This document shows, one piece after another, positions 37,238 to 47,677 of a stretch of 64,000 nucleotides of DNA. The position numbers were made by a program, and so were the translations under genes. Source of the DNA: Paratrimastix pyriformis (lineage: Eukaryota > Preaxostyla > Paratrimastigidae); contig JAPMOS010000009.1 in NCBI GenBank assembly GCA_027972325.1, forward strand, positions 642,001 through 706,000. The letters are read 5' to 3'. Under the pieces are notes generated by a model. The model had not been told where the DNA came from. It made no database searches and worked only from the letters and a program-made list of their open reading frames with translations. Within the stretch, counting starts at the first letter, position 1, and every line of letters begins with the position of its first letter.

Positions 37238-37953
37238 CTAGAGCAAGGTGCAGCAACTGTTCATCTTCTTCGTGCGCTGGTAGAAGGCCTTGCTGGCATC
37301 GGAGAGCTTGTTCGAGCGAGCAATGAGATCGTCGATCTGTTCGCCGCGCCGCAACACACGCTCAATGTTCTCTTCCATCACCCGATGAACCTCCTCAAGT
37401 TCACGTTGCAACAGAGAAATCTGGACAAAAAAAAAATGAAATGGCGACGACAGATTTGTGAGCGCCCGACCTTGTCTGCCTGAACAGGATCCTGGTATAC
37501 TGTAATTGCATCATGCAGGTTTTGCACCGCCGGTGTCGTGGCCGTAGCGGCGGAAACAGGCTGGCCTGGGACACGATTGAGGAACTTGTAGGCGATGGAG
37601 ACGGCGCTCCGGGATGGGTATTCGGCATCTGTGGCAACAACGCAACCCTTTCCAGAAGCTTGGAGGACAATATGAAATGTGTGCTGAGCCTCCGGGTACC
37701 GCACTGAGTGAATCGTGCCAGGCGGGATGCGCGCGCCGCAGATGCGAAAGCCTTGGAGAATCAATTCCTCCACTGCGTAAGGAAAAAGAACACCAAAAAA
37801 ATAAATCGGAGTGGGGAAAACCCGCAAACCTTTCTTCTTGTCCCAGAAAGGGACTGCGGCCAGATTGAAGGCCGATTCCATAATCTGGACAGAATCTGGT
37901 TCCACTGTTTCAGTTGGCGCCCGATGGAAGATGGCAATTGCAGAGAGTCTCAT
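37238..37953 (-). CDS. YKT6: YKT6, prenylated longin-domain R-SNARE
   Basis: This is a membrane-fusion SNARE of ER-Golgi, endosomal and autophagic traffic. The N-terminal longin domain starts MRLSAIAIFHRAPTETVEPD. A GTTTG..GCAG intron splices FWDKKK to EELILQGFRICGARIPPG. CVVATDAEYPSRSAVSIAYK carries the invariant EYPSR of YKT6. VYQDPVQADK is joined by a second intron (GTCGG..CCAG) to the R-SNARE motif ISLLQRELEEVHRVMEENIE, RVLRRGEQIDDLIARSNKL, with the ionic-layer Arg. The end is AFYQRTKKMNSCCTLL: two adjacent Cys, the first for palmitoylation and the second for prenylation, but a terminal Leu instead of the usual Met. Two introns, about 200 residues, normal family length. Divergent from the methyltransferase gene 117 bp away. 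Confidence 0.94.
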
Positions 37954-38070
37954 TTGGGAGTCTCAAGGGGAGATGCGGAAGAGGGCGAAAAAGTGTGCCT
38001 ATAGAGCTTTTGTGTTGAAGAGACTCGGTTCGGTGTGGTGACCGAACCGTTTCGGACGTTGGGGGAATTG
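37954..38070. promoter_or_regulatory. Divergent promoter of YKT6 and methyltransferase
   Basis: 117 AT-richer base pairs between the start codons at 37953 (-) and 38071 (+). They must contain both promoters. No TATA box or recognisable activator site is evident. Confidence 0.45.
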
Positions 38071-39039
38071 ATGGCCGAAGAAAATGAATTTGAGGAATGG
38101 CCTAGAGGATGGGAGAATTTTAAGAAGAGGTGGGCCGATGACTTTTCCATGGTTTGATTGAATTGACCAGATGGCCCATCTGTTGCTGCCTTCTATTTTC
38201 TTTATTGTTGATGCAGACACTCTGCCACAGGCGTATTACGCTCACGCAGACATCCAAGTTGGACACCGGCGGAACAGTGTGGGATGCCGGGATCGTCATG
38301 GCCAAATATTTGGAGGCCCAGCAGTTGACCGGGAAGAAAATTCTCGAGCTCGGAAGTGGTTCTGGGATTGTCTGTGCTGAGCATCCTCCTCTAACCACCG
38401 ACACTGGATAGGTTTCGATTGCGGCTGCCCTGAACGGGGCCCACGTCACCGCCACCGACAAGAAAGAAATGGTCCCACGTCTCGCTCGGAACATTGCCCA
38501 AAACACGGACCCTCGTGCCCACCATATCGTCGCACAAGAGTACTGCTGGTTCGTGGCGGAGCCCCATTCCTCACCGACCTTCCTTCCCATAGGGGCACGC
38601 CGTGCGGGGGGCTTCCCCTTGTGGACATGGTGGTGGGGAGCGATGTCACGTACTTCGACGATCTCTACGGGATCTTGGTGGACTCGCTGCGTGCCCTTTT
38701 GGCCCGGCCGTGCCCCGCCAGCCGGCGGCAGCGCCCCTTCTGCCTGCTCTCATACTGGGCCCCCCGCAAGGATTACGGTCCCCTGCGGGCCCTCCTCGCG
38801 GCCAATTTTCGGGTCGAGGAGGTCTGTCACCACCCATGTTCGCACGGCTCTGCGAGCGGCCGGATCGGACCCTCGGATGAGGGCGGGATATGCCTGCGCT
38901 GGAGTGTGCGACTTACTGGTTGGGTCTGCTTTTGCTGTGGGGGGTTGTGGCCGGGCAGCTGCCACTGGAAGCGCAGCACCCCGTGTACCGGACCCCGTCC
39001 GTGGTCATCGTCCGACTGACCCTCGCCGGGTCATCGTGA
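38071..39039 (+). CDS. METTL21-type lysine methyltransferase-like protein
   Basis: A SAM-dependent seven-beta-strand methyltransferase of the METTL21/FAM86 (methyltransferase-16) type that usually modifies lysines in chaperones or elongation factors. Exon 1 MAEENEFEEWPRGWENFKK leads by a short intron to ITLTQTSKLDTGGTVWDAGI, VMAKYLEAQQLTGKKI and the SAM-binding loop LELGSGSGI. A GTCTG..ATAG intron joins this to VSIAAALNGAHVTATDKKEM, then VDMVVGSDVTYFDDLYGILV, the typical DxxxxSDxxY post-motif of the group. After FCLLSYWAPRKDYGPLRALL and NFRVEE, a final GTCTG..GCAG intron leads to LPLEAQHPVYRTPSVVIVRL and a stop at 39039. The group assignment rests on these motifs; the substrate is unknown. 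Divergent partner of YKT6. Confidence 0.85.
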
Positions 39040-40179
39040 CCGATTGTAACGTAACGCCGGAATTGTAATGCTCAGATCTCGGCGACCCGAGTGCCTCTGA
39101 TTTCTTGTTTTTCCCATCCCACTTGCCCATTCGCCGAGGTCGCGGTTGAGGTTAAACCTCGCTGTCTCTCTGTCTCTGTCTCTCTATCTTTATATTTCTA
39201 TCGCATGAGCTGCCTCCTTAATCCGATCCGCTTGCGCGCATTTTTTCCTCCGTGAGTTGATGAGCCAAGAGTCGTGCAAGAGTCATCAACTAATGGAGGA
39301 TGGGGTTGCTGTAGCGGACGCCCACGAACCGGTTGTCGACCACCTCTCAGGGCCCCGATGACCCGCTCGTGGCCGGGTCGGCCCGCAGCTGACCCACAAC
39401 CAGGCCTTCGACAGTGTTGGCCCACACCTGCCCGCCCCCCGAGCCGGTCCAGCTCCACCAGCCGGGCCGCCCTGGGGCCGTCACGTTGGCGACTCGGTTG
39501 CCTTCGACCAGGGCTGCCCGTCCAGCGCCGCCCCGGTTTGGCTGCTCGGATACCAAACGTCCTTCAGCACGCTGCCCGCCACCAGGCCAGCCGTCGTGTA
39601 GATGGCCTGGTTGGGCCGCATCCCTCCGCCGGAGTCTGTCGTGGGACACCACAGGGGCACACTGCTGACGATGCCTTCGACCCGGTTGGCGCAGTGCGCA
39701 AGTTTCCGGATGGTTGCTGTTGCTGTGGTAGAACAGCGGGCGCCCAGAGCCGGTCAGTGGCGTCAGGACGCTCATTTTTCATGACACCCCACCCCCATCT
39801 GCAGCTCCGGAGGAGACAGCAGCGAAGGGCGTGCCTTTTGACTTGGGCCTCGAGGCTGACTGACTGGCCCTGCGGCATCCGCTCGCTTGCTTTGCGCTGC
39901 CCGGCCCTGGCCCGTTGCGCATGACCTCGACGCCGGCCGGCCCTGGCCACGTTTCCCCCTTCGGAAATGAAGACCGAATATCGACTACTTTCACACTAGG
40001 GTTAGGACACACCGTCATCCAGCAGGCACCGCCCTGTGAACTGGGGGACGAAGAAGTTTTCCTGAATCTTTGATGTTGCTTGTTGTCTTGCGAGCACAGG
40101 AGTGTTTCTCCGGGTTGGGGAGGAACGGGGCTGGTGCTCTTCGGTTCCGCCGGTCGTCGCATCCGCCTTTCTGGTGAAC
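39040..40179. other. Long intergenic region with a possible degenerate coding remnant
   Basis: About 1.1 kb between the methyltransferase stop and TCERG1. It has a CTCTGTCTCTGTCTCTCTAT run (about 39166-39192). On the minus strand between about 39330 and 39790, two frames carry similar short phrases (ANRVEGIV, WANTVEGLVVGQL) reminiscent of beta-helix surface-protein repeats, but with no single open frame or start. It may be a decayed gene fragment. The right end should hold the TCERG1 promoter. Confidence 0.4.
39330..39790 (-). pseudogene. Possible fragment of a repeat-type surface protein (weak)
   Basis: The minus strand shows ANRVEGIVSSVPLWCPTTDS and, about 230 bp downstream in another frame, GGGQVWANTVEGLVVGQLRA. 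The shared N-x-V-E-G-(I/L)-V phrase suggests two copies of a repeated beta-strand motif whose frames no longer match. There is no start codon, splice logic or family match to support an active gene. Confidence 0.25.
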
Positions 40180-42578
40180 ATGGTTCGTCTTCGTTTGCCT
40201 CGCTCATTGGGCGCTTCCATTCTCATTCGGCTTCGTTTTTACAGCTGTCAAATTCACCTGGGTCTTCCCCCGGCAGCTTGGTTGGTTGTCCCCAGGTCTT
40301 CTGGCAGCAACAACTTCAATCATTTTGATCTGTCGTTTCCCCACAGACTGGCCCGCAAGCTCCCCCATTTCCAACCGAGCAACTGCAGCAGCCTCCATTT
40401 GCATCCAATCCTGAGCAAGCGGGGCTCCTCTCGGTCCCGTGCCCTGCATCTTCCCCCACGGCACCCCCCGCCGCCCCGTCGTCCGCAGAGCCCCCATCGG
40501 TGGGCGGTCCGCTCCTGGCCCCCCCACCGATGTCAGTGCCCAGCGGCCCGTTGGCACCGGGGAACTGGCCTCCCTTCCCCCCGCCGATGCTGCCCGGGTT
40601 CGCTCCGCCGGCCCCGCCACCCGGGTTCTTCCCCCCGGCCCCGTTCCGGCCCCCACAGGGCTGGCCCGGGGGCATGGCGGGCCCCATGGGGTTTCCCATG
40701 CCCCCCATGGGCGCGGCACCCCCCATGGGGATGGGGATGGGGATGGGGATGGGGATGGGCTTCGCCTTCCCTCCCGGCTTCCCCATCCCGCCCCCGCCCA
40801 TGCCCATGTCCATGGCCGGGCCAGGAGCAGGCGGCTATCCCCCTCTGCCCATGCCCATGCCCATCCCGGGACCCCCCGGTGGGTCGGCCCCACCTCCGAT
40901 GGGCCCAGGCGTCGCCCCCACGGTCTGGCTGCCGCCCACCCCGAGTGGGGCACCGCCCCAAGCGCCATCGCCATCACCCCGCACATCACCCACACCACCC
41001 CAAGCGTCATCGCCCCGATCGCCGAACATCGCCATCATCCCCAACATCGCCACCACCCCCAACATCGCCATCATCCCCAACATCTCCATCATCCCCAACA
41101 TCGCCACCACCCCCAACATCGCCATCATCCCCAACATCGCCACCACCCCCAACATCGCCACCACCCCCAACATCGCCACCACCCCCAACATCGCACCACC
41201 CCCAACATCGCACCACCCCCAACATCGCCATCACCCCCAACATCGCCATCACCCGGGTCGTGCAGGCCGAAGGGGGGCCACCGGCCGAGGATCCCCAGGC
41301 GGCCGAGCGGCAGCGGCAGCAGCGCGAGGTGGAGGCCGCCGCCCAGCAGGCCGCCCACGAGCAGGAGCTGGCCAGACAGGCACGCGCCCAGGTCTGCCCC
41401 TCATGCGCACACGCAGCCCCCGTCCCCGCCGCCCCTTGGCCCGTCAAGGCGGAAGCCTGCTCCTCCTCAATGGCGGCCCATGGCCGTGCCACCGGGGCCC
41501 TGTGGCAGCGGCCCGTGGGGTGACTGTTGCCTCGGCGGCCCATCTGACTGTTGCCTCGGCGGCCCATCTGACTGTTGCTCCTGGGGGCCGGGTGGGGGCC
41601 GGGTGGGTGGGGGAGGGGGGCAGGAGGAGGAGCGGGCCCGGCAGCGCGAGGCCGACCAGGCGGCCTTCAGGCAGCTGCTGGCCGAGTGCCGGGTGGACCC
41701 CCTCGACCGGGCCACCGCCAGCTGGGACCGCATCCTCCCCAGGCTCGTCGTCGACCCCCGGTCCGCCCCTGCCCCTGCCCCTGCCCCTGCCCCTGCCCCT
41801 GCCCCTGCCCCTGCCCCTGCCCCTGCCCTGCCCCTGCCCCTGCCCAGGCAGCGTCGCCCACCAGGTGCCGTCGCCACGGTGCTAATGATGCCGCTTTTTT
41901 GGTGTGGGTGCGGGGGTGCGCTGCGGGTGCCAGGTTCACCAAGGTGGACAAGCAGGAGCGGCGGCCCCTCTTCGAGGCCTTCCTCAGGCAGCGGCGCCTC
42001 GAGCGCCAGCAGGAGCAGGCCGCCGCCTCGGCCGCGCCATCATCTGCCACGCCCCAGCCCCAGCCCCAGCCCCAGCCCCAGACCCAGACCCAGACCCAGC
42101 CGGGCCCTCTGGGGGGTGCACCCGGCGGCGCCGAGGCAGCGGGGGCGGGGCCGCTGGGGCGCAAGAAGACCCTGACGCCCCGCGAGCGGCAGATCGAGTT
42201 CCGCAAGCTGCTCGCGGCGGCCCCCATCGATGCGGAGGCCACCACATTCCCCGACATGGCCGCCCAGGCCCGTCCCATGGCACGGCACCCCCCGGCCCCT
42301 CCTCGGACCAGTGGCACCCTCCTCACCGCCCTCACGGCCCTCCTTCTCGGTTCTCGCACCACTGGGTCGACTTGGCCCCTCGCCCTCGGGTGTGGGCTTT
42401 TGTGGATGGCAGTACGGGGGGGACCCGCGCTGGGAGGTGCTGCCCGACCCGCGGGAGCGGGAGCGCCTCTTCAACGAGTTCCTCGCCTCCATCAGGCGGC
42501 AGCGCGACCTCCGTCCGCACGCCACCACACACCTCAGCCCATGCCCATGCCCCACGCCCAGACAGGACAAGATGCCCC

Positions 42579-42609
<31 letters not shown>

Positions 42610-45266
42610 ACACACACAGGCAGCTCCACACGCAGCTCCATGTGCGGCGATGCATGCACCCACTCGCCAACCTCACCCACTCACTTGGTCCTTTGTCGAC
42701 CCTTCCTGTTGTCGTCCCTTCCTACTGTCGTCCCTTCCTGTTGTCGTCCCTTCCTGCTGCTGCTGGGCCCGGCCTTGGCGCCCCTCCAATGGCTCCCCAT
42801 GCGACTTGGTCGTCGGATCGTCGGGCGGGTCGGCGGGCCGTGGGTTTGGGGCTGCAGAGGAGCAGCGCGAGGCGGCCGAATACGAGGCGGACTTCCACGC
42901 CCTCCTGGCCGAACACGCCGTCACGGCCGACACCAGCTGGGCTGAGGTCCCCCGCCGCCGCATCGCCACCCCCTCTCGCCTGCCTGCCCGCCCATCCGCC
43001 CGCCCGCCCTGACCGTCCGCAACGGCCTCGCGTCTGGGGGGGCAGGTTGCGGCTGGGGCTGCGGGGCGGGACGAGCGCTTCCAGGGGGTGCCTGCCCGGC
43101 TCCGGGAGCGGCTCTTCGGGGGCTTCCAGGCGGCCCTCGCAAAGGCCGACCGCGAGCGGCGCGCCAAGAAGGACCGGTCCGCACCCGGCCCGCACGCACC
43201 CCGCCCCCAGCCCCCAGCCCCCGCCCCCGGCGCTGACCTGATGGTCACCCTCCTTGGCTGCCGCTGGGGGGGTCGCCGCCAGGGAGGAGCAGAGCCTGCG
43301 GGCCCTGGAGGCGCGTGCCCACCAGTGCCGGGCCGACCAGAGCCAGTCCATCGAACGGGCCCGCCACGACGTCCACGTCCAGCAGGCCACGGCCCGCTTC
43401 GAGGAGCTCCTCCGCGAGCGGGTCCCCGCCCTCGCCAAGAAGGTCCCGCCATCCATCATCCGATTCCCGACTCGCCTCGGAACAATGGGACGCGGAAAGC
43501 ATGTCGTTACTATAACTTGACTCCTTGGCGCAATGGCAGCGCAATCGACTCCAGATCGATAGGTTGGGGGTTCAAATCCCTCAGGGGTCATCCATTTTTG
43601 GTTTACTTTTTTCTTTTCCCTCAGATGTCATGGCGCGAGGTGCGCGGGCAGCTGGCGGGGGACGAGCGGTTTGGGCGGGAGGCCCTGCTGGAGGTCGACC
43701 GCGAGGAGGCCTTCGCCAAGCACCTGGCCGAGCTCACCAAGGCCCGCCCTGCCCCTCCCACCCCGCAGCCCCCCTGACTGCCTGGGTGGGGACTCTCCGC
43801 GCTCCTGCAGGGGGCCGAGCGGGCCTTCGTGGAGCTGCTGCGGTCGCGGCCCGAGGTGACGGTGACCTCCCTCTGGGAGGACGTCAAGCGGGCCATCCGC
43901 CAGACCGCCCCGTCCGCCCCACAACACTCCTGCCGCATTCCCCCTGCGACGACCCCCCACAGCCAGCCCCCTGCGACCCACCGCCACAGACAACCCACCA
44001 CACCATCCCCCGGGGGCCTGTCTGCTGGGCCGCTGGCGGGGCCGTAGGTACGAGCGGCTGCCCTTGCGAGAGCGGCGTGAGGCCCTCTTCGCGGCCCACC
44101 AGCAGGACCTGCTCGAGCACCACCGCCAGAACCTGGCCCAGCTGCTCCGCGAGACCGGCCAGACCGTCCTCGCCACCGACACGCCCCTCGACGACCTGCC
44201 CGCCTTCCTCAGGGACCCCGCCCGGGCCCGCCTCACCGTCCGTCCGCCCGCCCCGACCGGGCGGCCCGAGTTGTGTGCTCATCCATCCCGCCATCACTCC
44301 ATCTCGCCATCATCTGGACCGCTTGTTGTCCTTGGGGGCGCGCAGGGGGACGTGCGCTACCGGGTGCTGGACGGGATCCCCGAGGAGCGCGAGCAGATCA
44401 TCGCCGACTACGTCCTCCACCTGCGGGCCGGCTACGAGGCCGCCACCCAGCAGCAGCAGCGGGGCGGCGCCTCGAAGGCCCGCCAGGGCACGGGGGATGC
44501 CGGGGAGCCCCAACTGGACGACGCGGCCCTGGCCCTGGCCCAGCGGATGATCCAGGTGGTGGAGGCCTTCCGGCCACGGCCCGCCTCGCAGAGCAGCCTC
44601 ACCCTCGAACCAGCACCCGCCTCCCCGGGCGGCCCGGCTACGGGAGCCAACGCCACTGCCCCCGCCACCGCGGCCCTTCCCCCGGCGGTGGGCGGCGGGG
44701 CCCGCCGGGCCGGTGACGATCAGGAGGCCGTCGACCGCAAGAGGGCCGAACTCAAGGACCGCCAAAGGCGCGACCGTGAGGACCGGCGCCCAAGCCCCGA
44801 CCGGGACCGGGACCGAGGGGACCGGGACAAGGACCGGGGGGACCGGGACCGAGGGGACCGGGACCGAGGGGACAAGGACCGGGGGGACAAGGACCGGACG
44901 GACAAGGAGCGGACGGACAAGGGTCGGGACAAGGAGGAGCACCGCTCGTCACCCCGTAAACGGGCAGCAGCGACGGCTTCTCCGCGCCCCCGCGATCGCG
45001 TCCGACGTACCCGCGCCTCCAGCACATCGGGCTCGCCATCTCCGCACCGAGGGGACAGAGACCGCAAACACAAAAGCCGCAGCCGCAGCCCCAGCCCCAA
45101 CCCCAACCACGACCGCAGCCCCAGCCACGACCGCAGCCCCAGCCACGACCGCAGCCCCAGCTCGGAGAGAGACCATGATCGAAAGGAGAAACGAAGGACG
45201 CACAAAGAAGACGATGGATCATCGAGGAGGAAAAGCCCACGCCGTCACCGGAGTAGAAGTCCATAA
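40180..45266 (+). CDS. TCERG1: TCERG1 / CA150-like transcription elongation and splicing factor with six FF domains
   Basis: TCERG1 couples RNA polymerase II elongation to splicing; FF domains bind the phosphorylated CTD. The start is uncertain (ATG near 40180); the second exon joins GSLVGCPQ to TGPQAPPFPTEQLQQPPFAS. A Pro/Gly/Met-rich region with GMGMGM runs follows; no WW domain is visible. FF segments in order: ADQAAFRQLLAECRVDPL and KQERRPLFEAFLRQRR (about 41655-41995); RQIEFRKLLAAAPIDAEATT and GGDPRWEVLPDPRERERLF (about 42190-42475); YEADFHALLAEHAVTADTSW and ERFQGVPARLRERLFGGFQA (about 42880-43135); ATARFEELLRERV and MSWREVRGQLAGDERF (about 43390-43670); ERAFVELLRSRPEVTVTSLW (about 43815); and HRQNLAQLLRETGQTVLATD with DVRYRVLDGIPEEREQIIAD (about 44130-44410). 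These match human TCERG1 FF1-FF6 in order. An Asp/Arg-rich then RS-like tail ends HRSRSP. tRNA-Trp sits in the intron within FF4. Confidence 0.88.
41028..41256 (+). repeat. 18-bp tandem repeat (CCCAACATCGCCATCACC)n in TCERG1
   Basis: About 13 copies of an 18-bp unit with 16-bp variants near 41190-41220. In one frame it reads P-N-I-A-x-x. The open frame before it differs from that of the downstream coding segment VVQAEGGPPAEDPQAAER, so it either lies in an intron or is a variable-length coding repeat whose short units shift frame. Confidence 0.8.
41758..41838 (+). repeat. (CCCCTG)n hexanucleotide repeat, TCERG1 intron
   Basis: About 13 copies directly after a GGTCCGCC donor that follows the FF1 segment ILPRLVVDPR. 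It occupies the start of the intron before the exon ARFTKVDKQERRPLF. Confidence 0.8.
43519..43590 (+). tRNA. tRNA-Trp (anticodon CCA), inside an intron of TCERG1
   Basis: A 72-nt cloverleaf with acceptor GACTCCT pairing with AGGGGTC (one G-U) and discriminator A. The D arm holds TGGCGCAATGGCAGCGCA, the anticodon stem ATCGA/TCGAT encloses loop CTCCAGA (anticodon CCA), and the T arm is GGGGGTTCAAATCCC. A T5 run follows (about 43594-43598). It lies between the FF4 exon ending PALAKK (donor near 43442) and the exon MSWREVRG (acceptor TTTCCCTCAG near 43623), in host sense. No intron is present. Confidence 0.95.
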
Positions 45267-45428
45267 TTGTGTATGATTCACTGTGTATTATGCTCCCTGT
45301 TACGCCGTCGCAAACAGGGTGGCCCGGTCGACAACGGGTTGTTGCCGGTGAGAGAAACAAATTTGACAAGAACAGCCGACAACCCTCAAAGGTGTTCTCG
45401 GCTGTGCCGCGCGGGTGCGCCTTTCTGA

Positions 45429-47445
45429 ATGATTTTAGCATTGGTTGTCTATGTAAAAAAAGTTGTCTTATCAAACCCCCAGGCGTATCCGAGGGATCGA
45501 CCAGTTATAGGGTTTCGATTTCTCGATTTTGACACAATTCTCATCTACCCTTCTGTGACACCGTCTCCGGCAAGGGATCCGGCTGTTGATTCGCCTTATT
45601 TTACTATTGATTTCGAACGAGGAAAGTCGTGCGTATTCGAGGCTGTGTGGGGTCTGCCGTCTGGCTTGCATTCGGTTCTGACCGCTGGCCTGACGGCGCA
45701 GAGGATCTGAAAGCGCTCTCCGAAGGACGCTCGCTCTTTTTTATGTTTGGCGATCTGAAGCCGGCGAGTCATCGCGTTCGTTTGCTTGGCAGCCACGCCT
45801 ACCCCGCCGCGGCAGTGCTGGCCAATCGGGGCGGGTGGATCAGGGAGGGGGCCCTCCCGCTGCACGATGGCCACAACCAGCCGTGCGGGGCAGCCGAGAT
45901 CACATTCCGGCTGCGATTCCTGGACGGGCCCCCGCCACCCGCCACCCCCTTGGGACGGGCCCAGCCGAGGCCCCCCGCCGCCCTTCCGCCGCCACGGCTG
46001 GCCGTCCCCCGGCTGCCCCAGCCGCGTCAGGTCCTCTCCACGTGCGCCCCGATCCTCGCCCCGCAGGCCGCGCCCGCGGTGGGCGGCCAGCCGGAGGTGG
46101 CGCCTGTGGTCCAGGCCGCTCCCGCCCCGCCTGGGCCTCCCACGGCAGGCCCGCTGACCGTCCGGCCGCTCACCGCTCGGACCCCGCCCCCGCCCCCGCC
46201 CCCGCCCCCGCCCCGTGTCCCCCTGCTCTTCGCACCGGCCACCTCGCCCGGAAGGGTGGCCACTCGGCTGCCCGCGCATCGGCGGACGACCCCCCGCCGC
46301 CCCCTCGAGGCGCCCCGCCGGGCGGCGACGCCCCTGGCGCACCTGCAGCCGCCCTTCGAGCCCTGGCACCCGCCTCCCTGCCATGCATCGGCCCCGCCGG
46401 CCCCGCCCGGCCCGCCCCGGATGCACAGGCGCCGCAAAACGAGCGGATCCAAGGCCAGGGCCAGGGCCAGAGCCAAGAGCAGCGTGTCCAGGGCCCGAGG
46501 AGGGGCCGGCCGACGGGCCTCCTCTTCCTCTCCACCGGGGCGCCACGACCACGGCCCCTCATCGGGCGGGCCGCTGGGTCCCAGGAGGGCGCCCCGGGGT
46601 ATGAGCACACGTCGCGAGGACCCGACGGCCTCCCTCTCGCGGTCGCCCTCCGTCCCGCCGAACCCCCCGGGGGCCGCTGAGCCCCGCCGCCGCTCGTCGC
46701 CCGTCCCCACACCGGCCCAGCCCTCGCCCTTGGGGGGCTCCCGCTCCCCCGCCCGGCGCAGCCCTGCGCGCCGCCCCCACAGCCAGCATCGTCCTCGACA
46801 TTACAGCCGCCCCCATCACCATCATCGTCATCCCCATCATCACCATCATCACCAGCACCAGCACCAGCACCATCACCAGCACCGCCAACGGGACTCGTGC
46901 CGCTGCCCGAGCGGCAGCTCCGCCACCAGCGCCTCCTCCTCGTCCTCGCCGCGATCCCCCTCAGCCCCGGCCTCGGCCTCGGCCGCGCCTGGTGGGTCGT
47001 CTGGGGCCCCCTCGGTGCCGCTCGGCGCTGCGGCGGCCGTGGCGGCGGCGGCCTCACGGGACGACCCGCGCCTCTCGGCCTCGAGCGGCTCCTGGTCCAT
47101 CGCCATCCCCACGCCCCCCGAGGGCATGCAGGTGGCCTCCGCCCCCGAATCCTCCGCGGACACCCCGCCCGGTGCCCCTGCCCATGCCCCTGCTCCGGGC
47201 CCCGTGCCACCTGGCCTGCCGGGCCACATGCAGGCCCCCGTCCCCGTGCCGCCCCTGGCCTTGGGGCCCGGGGGCCGCTTCATGGACGCACTGCCCGAGG
47301 AGGACCGGCCCCTGCAGGCTCGCGCCCAGCAGCCCCCGACCGGGCCCCCCGCAACAACTGCGGCCCCCCAGTCTCTCGGCCAGCAGCAGCAGACGGAAGG
47401 TGTCCCGGCGGCCTCTTCATCATCGCTGGCGAACCCTCCGCCCTC

Positions 47446-47484
<39 letters not shown>

Positions 47485-47677
47485 AGCGGGCGGGCGGGGC
47501 TTCCTGCGGGCGAGCGCGGCCCCCAGCGAGCTCAGCAGCGCAGCCACGGCGGGGGGCGGCGATTCGGAGGCGTGCCCCTACCCCACCGACGACCCCCGCG
47601 GCTCGCCGCAGCTCATCCGGGTCCGGCCATGCGCCCCGGCAGGCGCCCCGGCCCCCGCTCTGGCGGGCGCGCCATGA
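45429..47677 (+). CDS. C2-like domain protein with long low-complexity (RS/His/Gln-rich) tail
   Basis: Exon 1 starts MILALVVYVKKVVLSNPQAY and continues VIGFRFLDFDTILIYPSV and YFTIDFERGKSCVFEAVW. A GTCTG..GCAG intron (about 45655-45700) joins EDLKALSEGRSLFFMFGDLK, HRVRLLGSHAYPAAAVLANR, then GALPLHDGHNQPCGAAEITF and RLRFLD. The pattern of strands, a 'lFfmfgDLK...LLGsa' core and a 'G.i...LRF' end resembles C2-type domains of cytoskeletal or ciliary proteins; this is an inference. The remaining 550 residues are Pro/Ala/Ser-rich, with Arg-Ser dipeptides, a His-rich stretch (about 46815-46890) and polyglutamine (about 47445-47482). The stop is at 47677. No enzyme motif is seen; function unknown. 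Confidence 0.6.

Noticed and set aside
39040-40179. Transposable element in the long intergenic gap
   Set aside because: I found no terminal inverted repeats, target-site duplication, transposase or reverse-transcriptase motif.
46815-46890. His-rich tract as a metal-binding or affinity-tag-like element
   Set aside because: It is a CAC/CAT repeat within a disordered tail. No spacing typical of a metal site is present; treated as low complexity.
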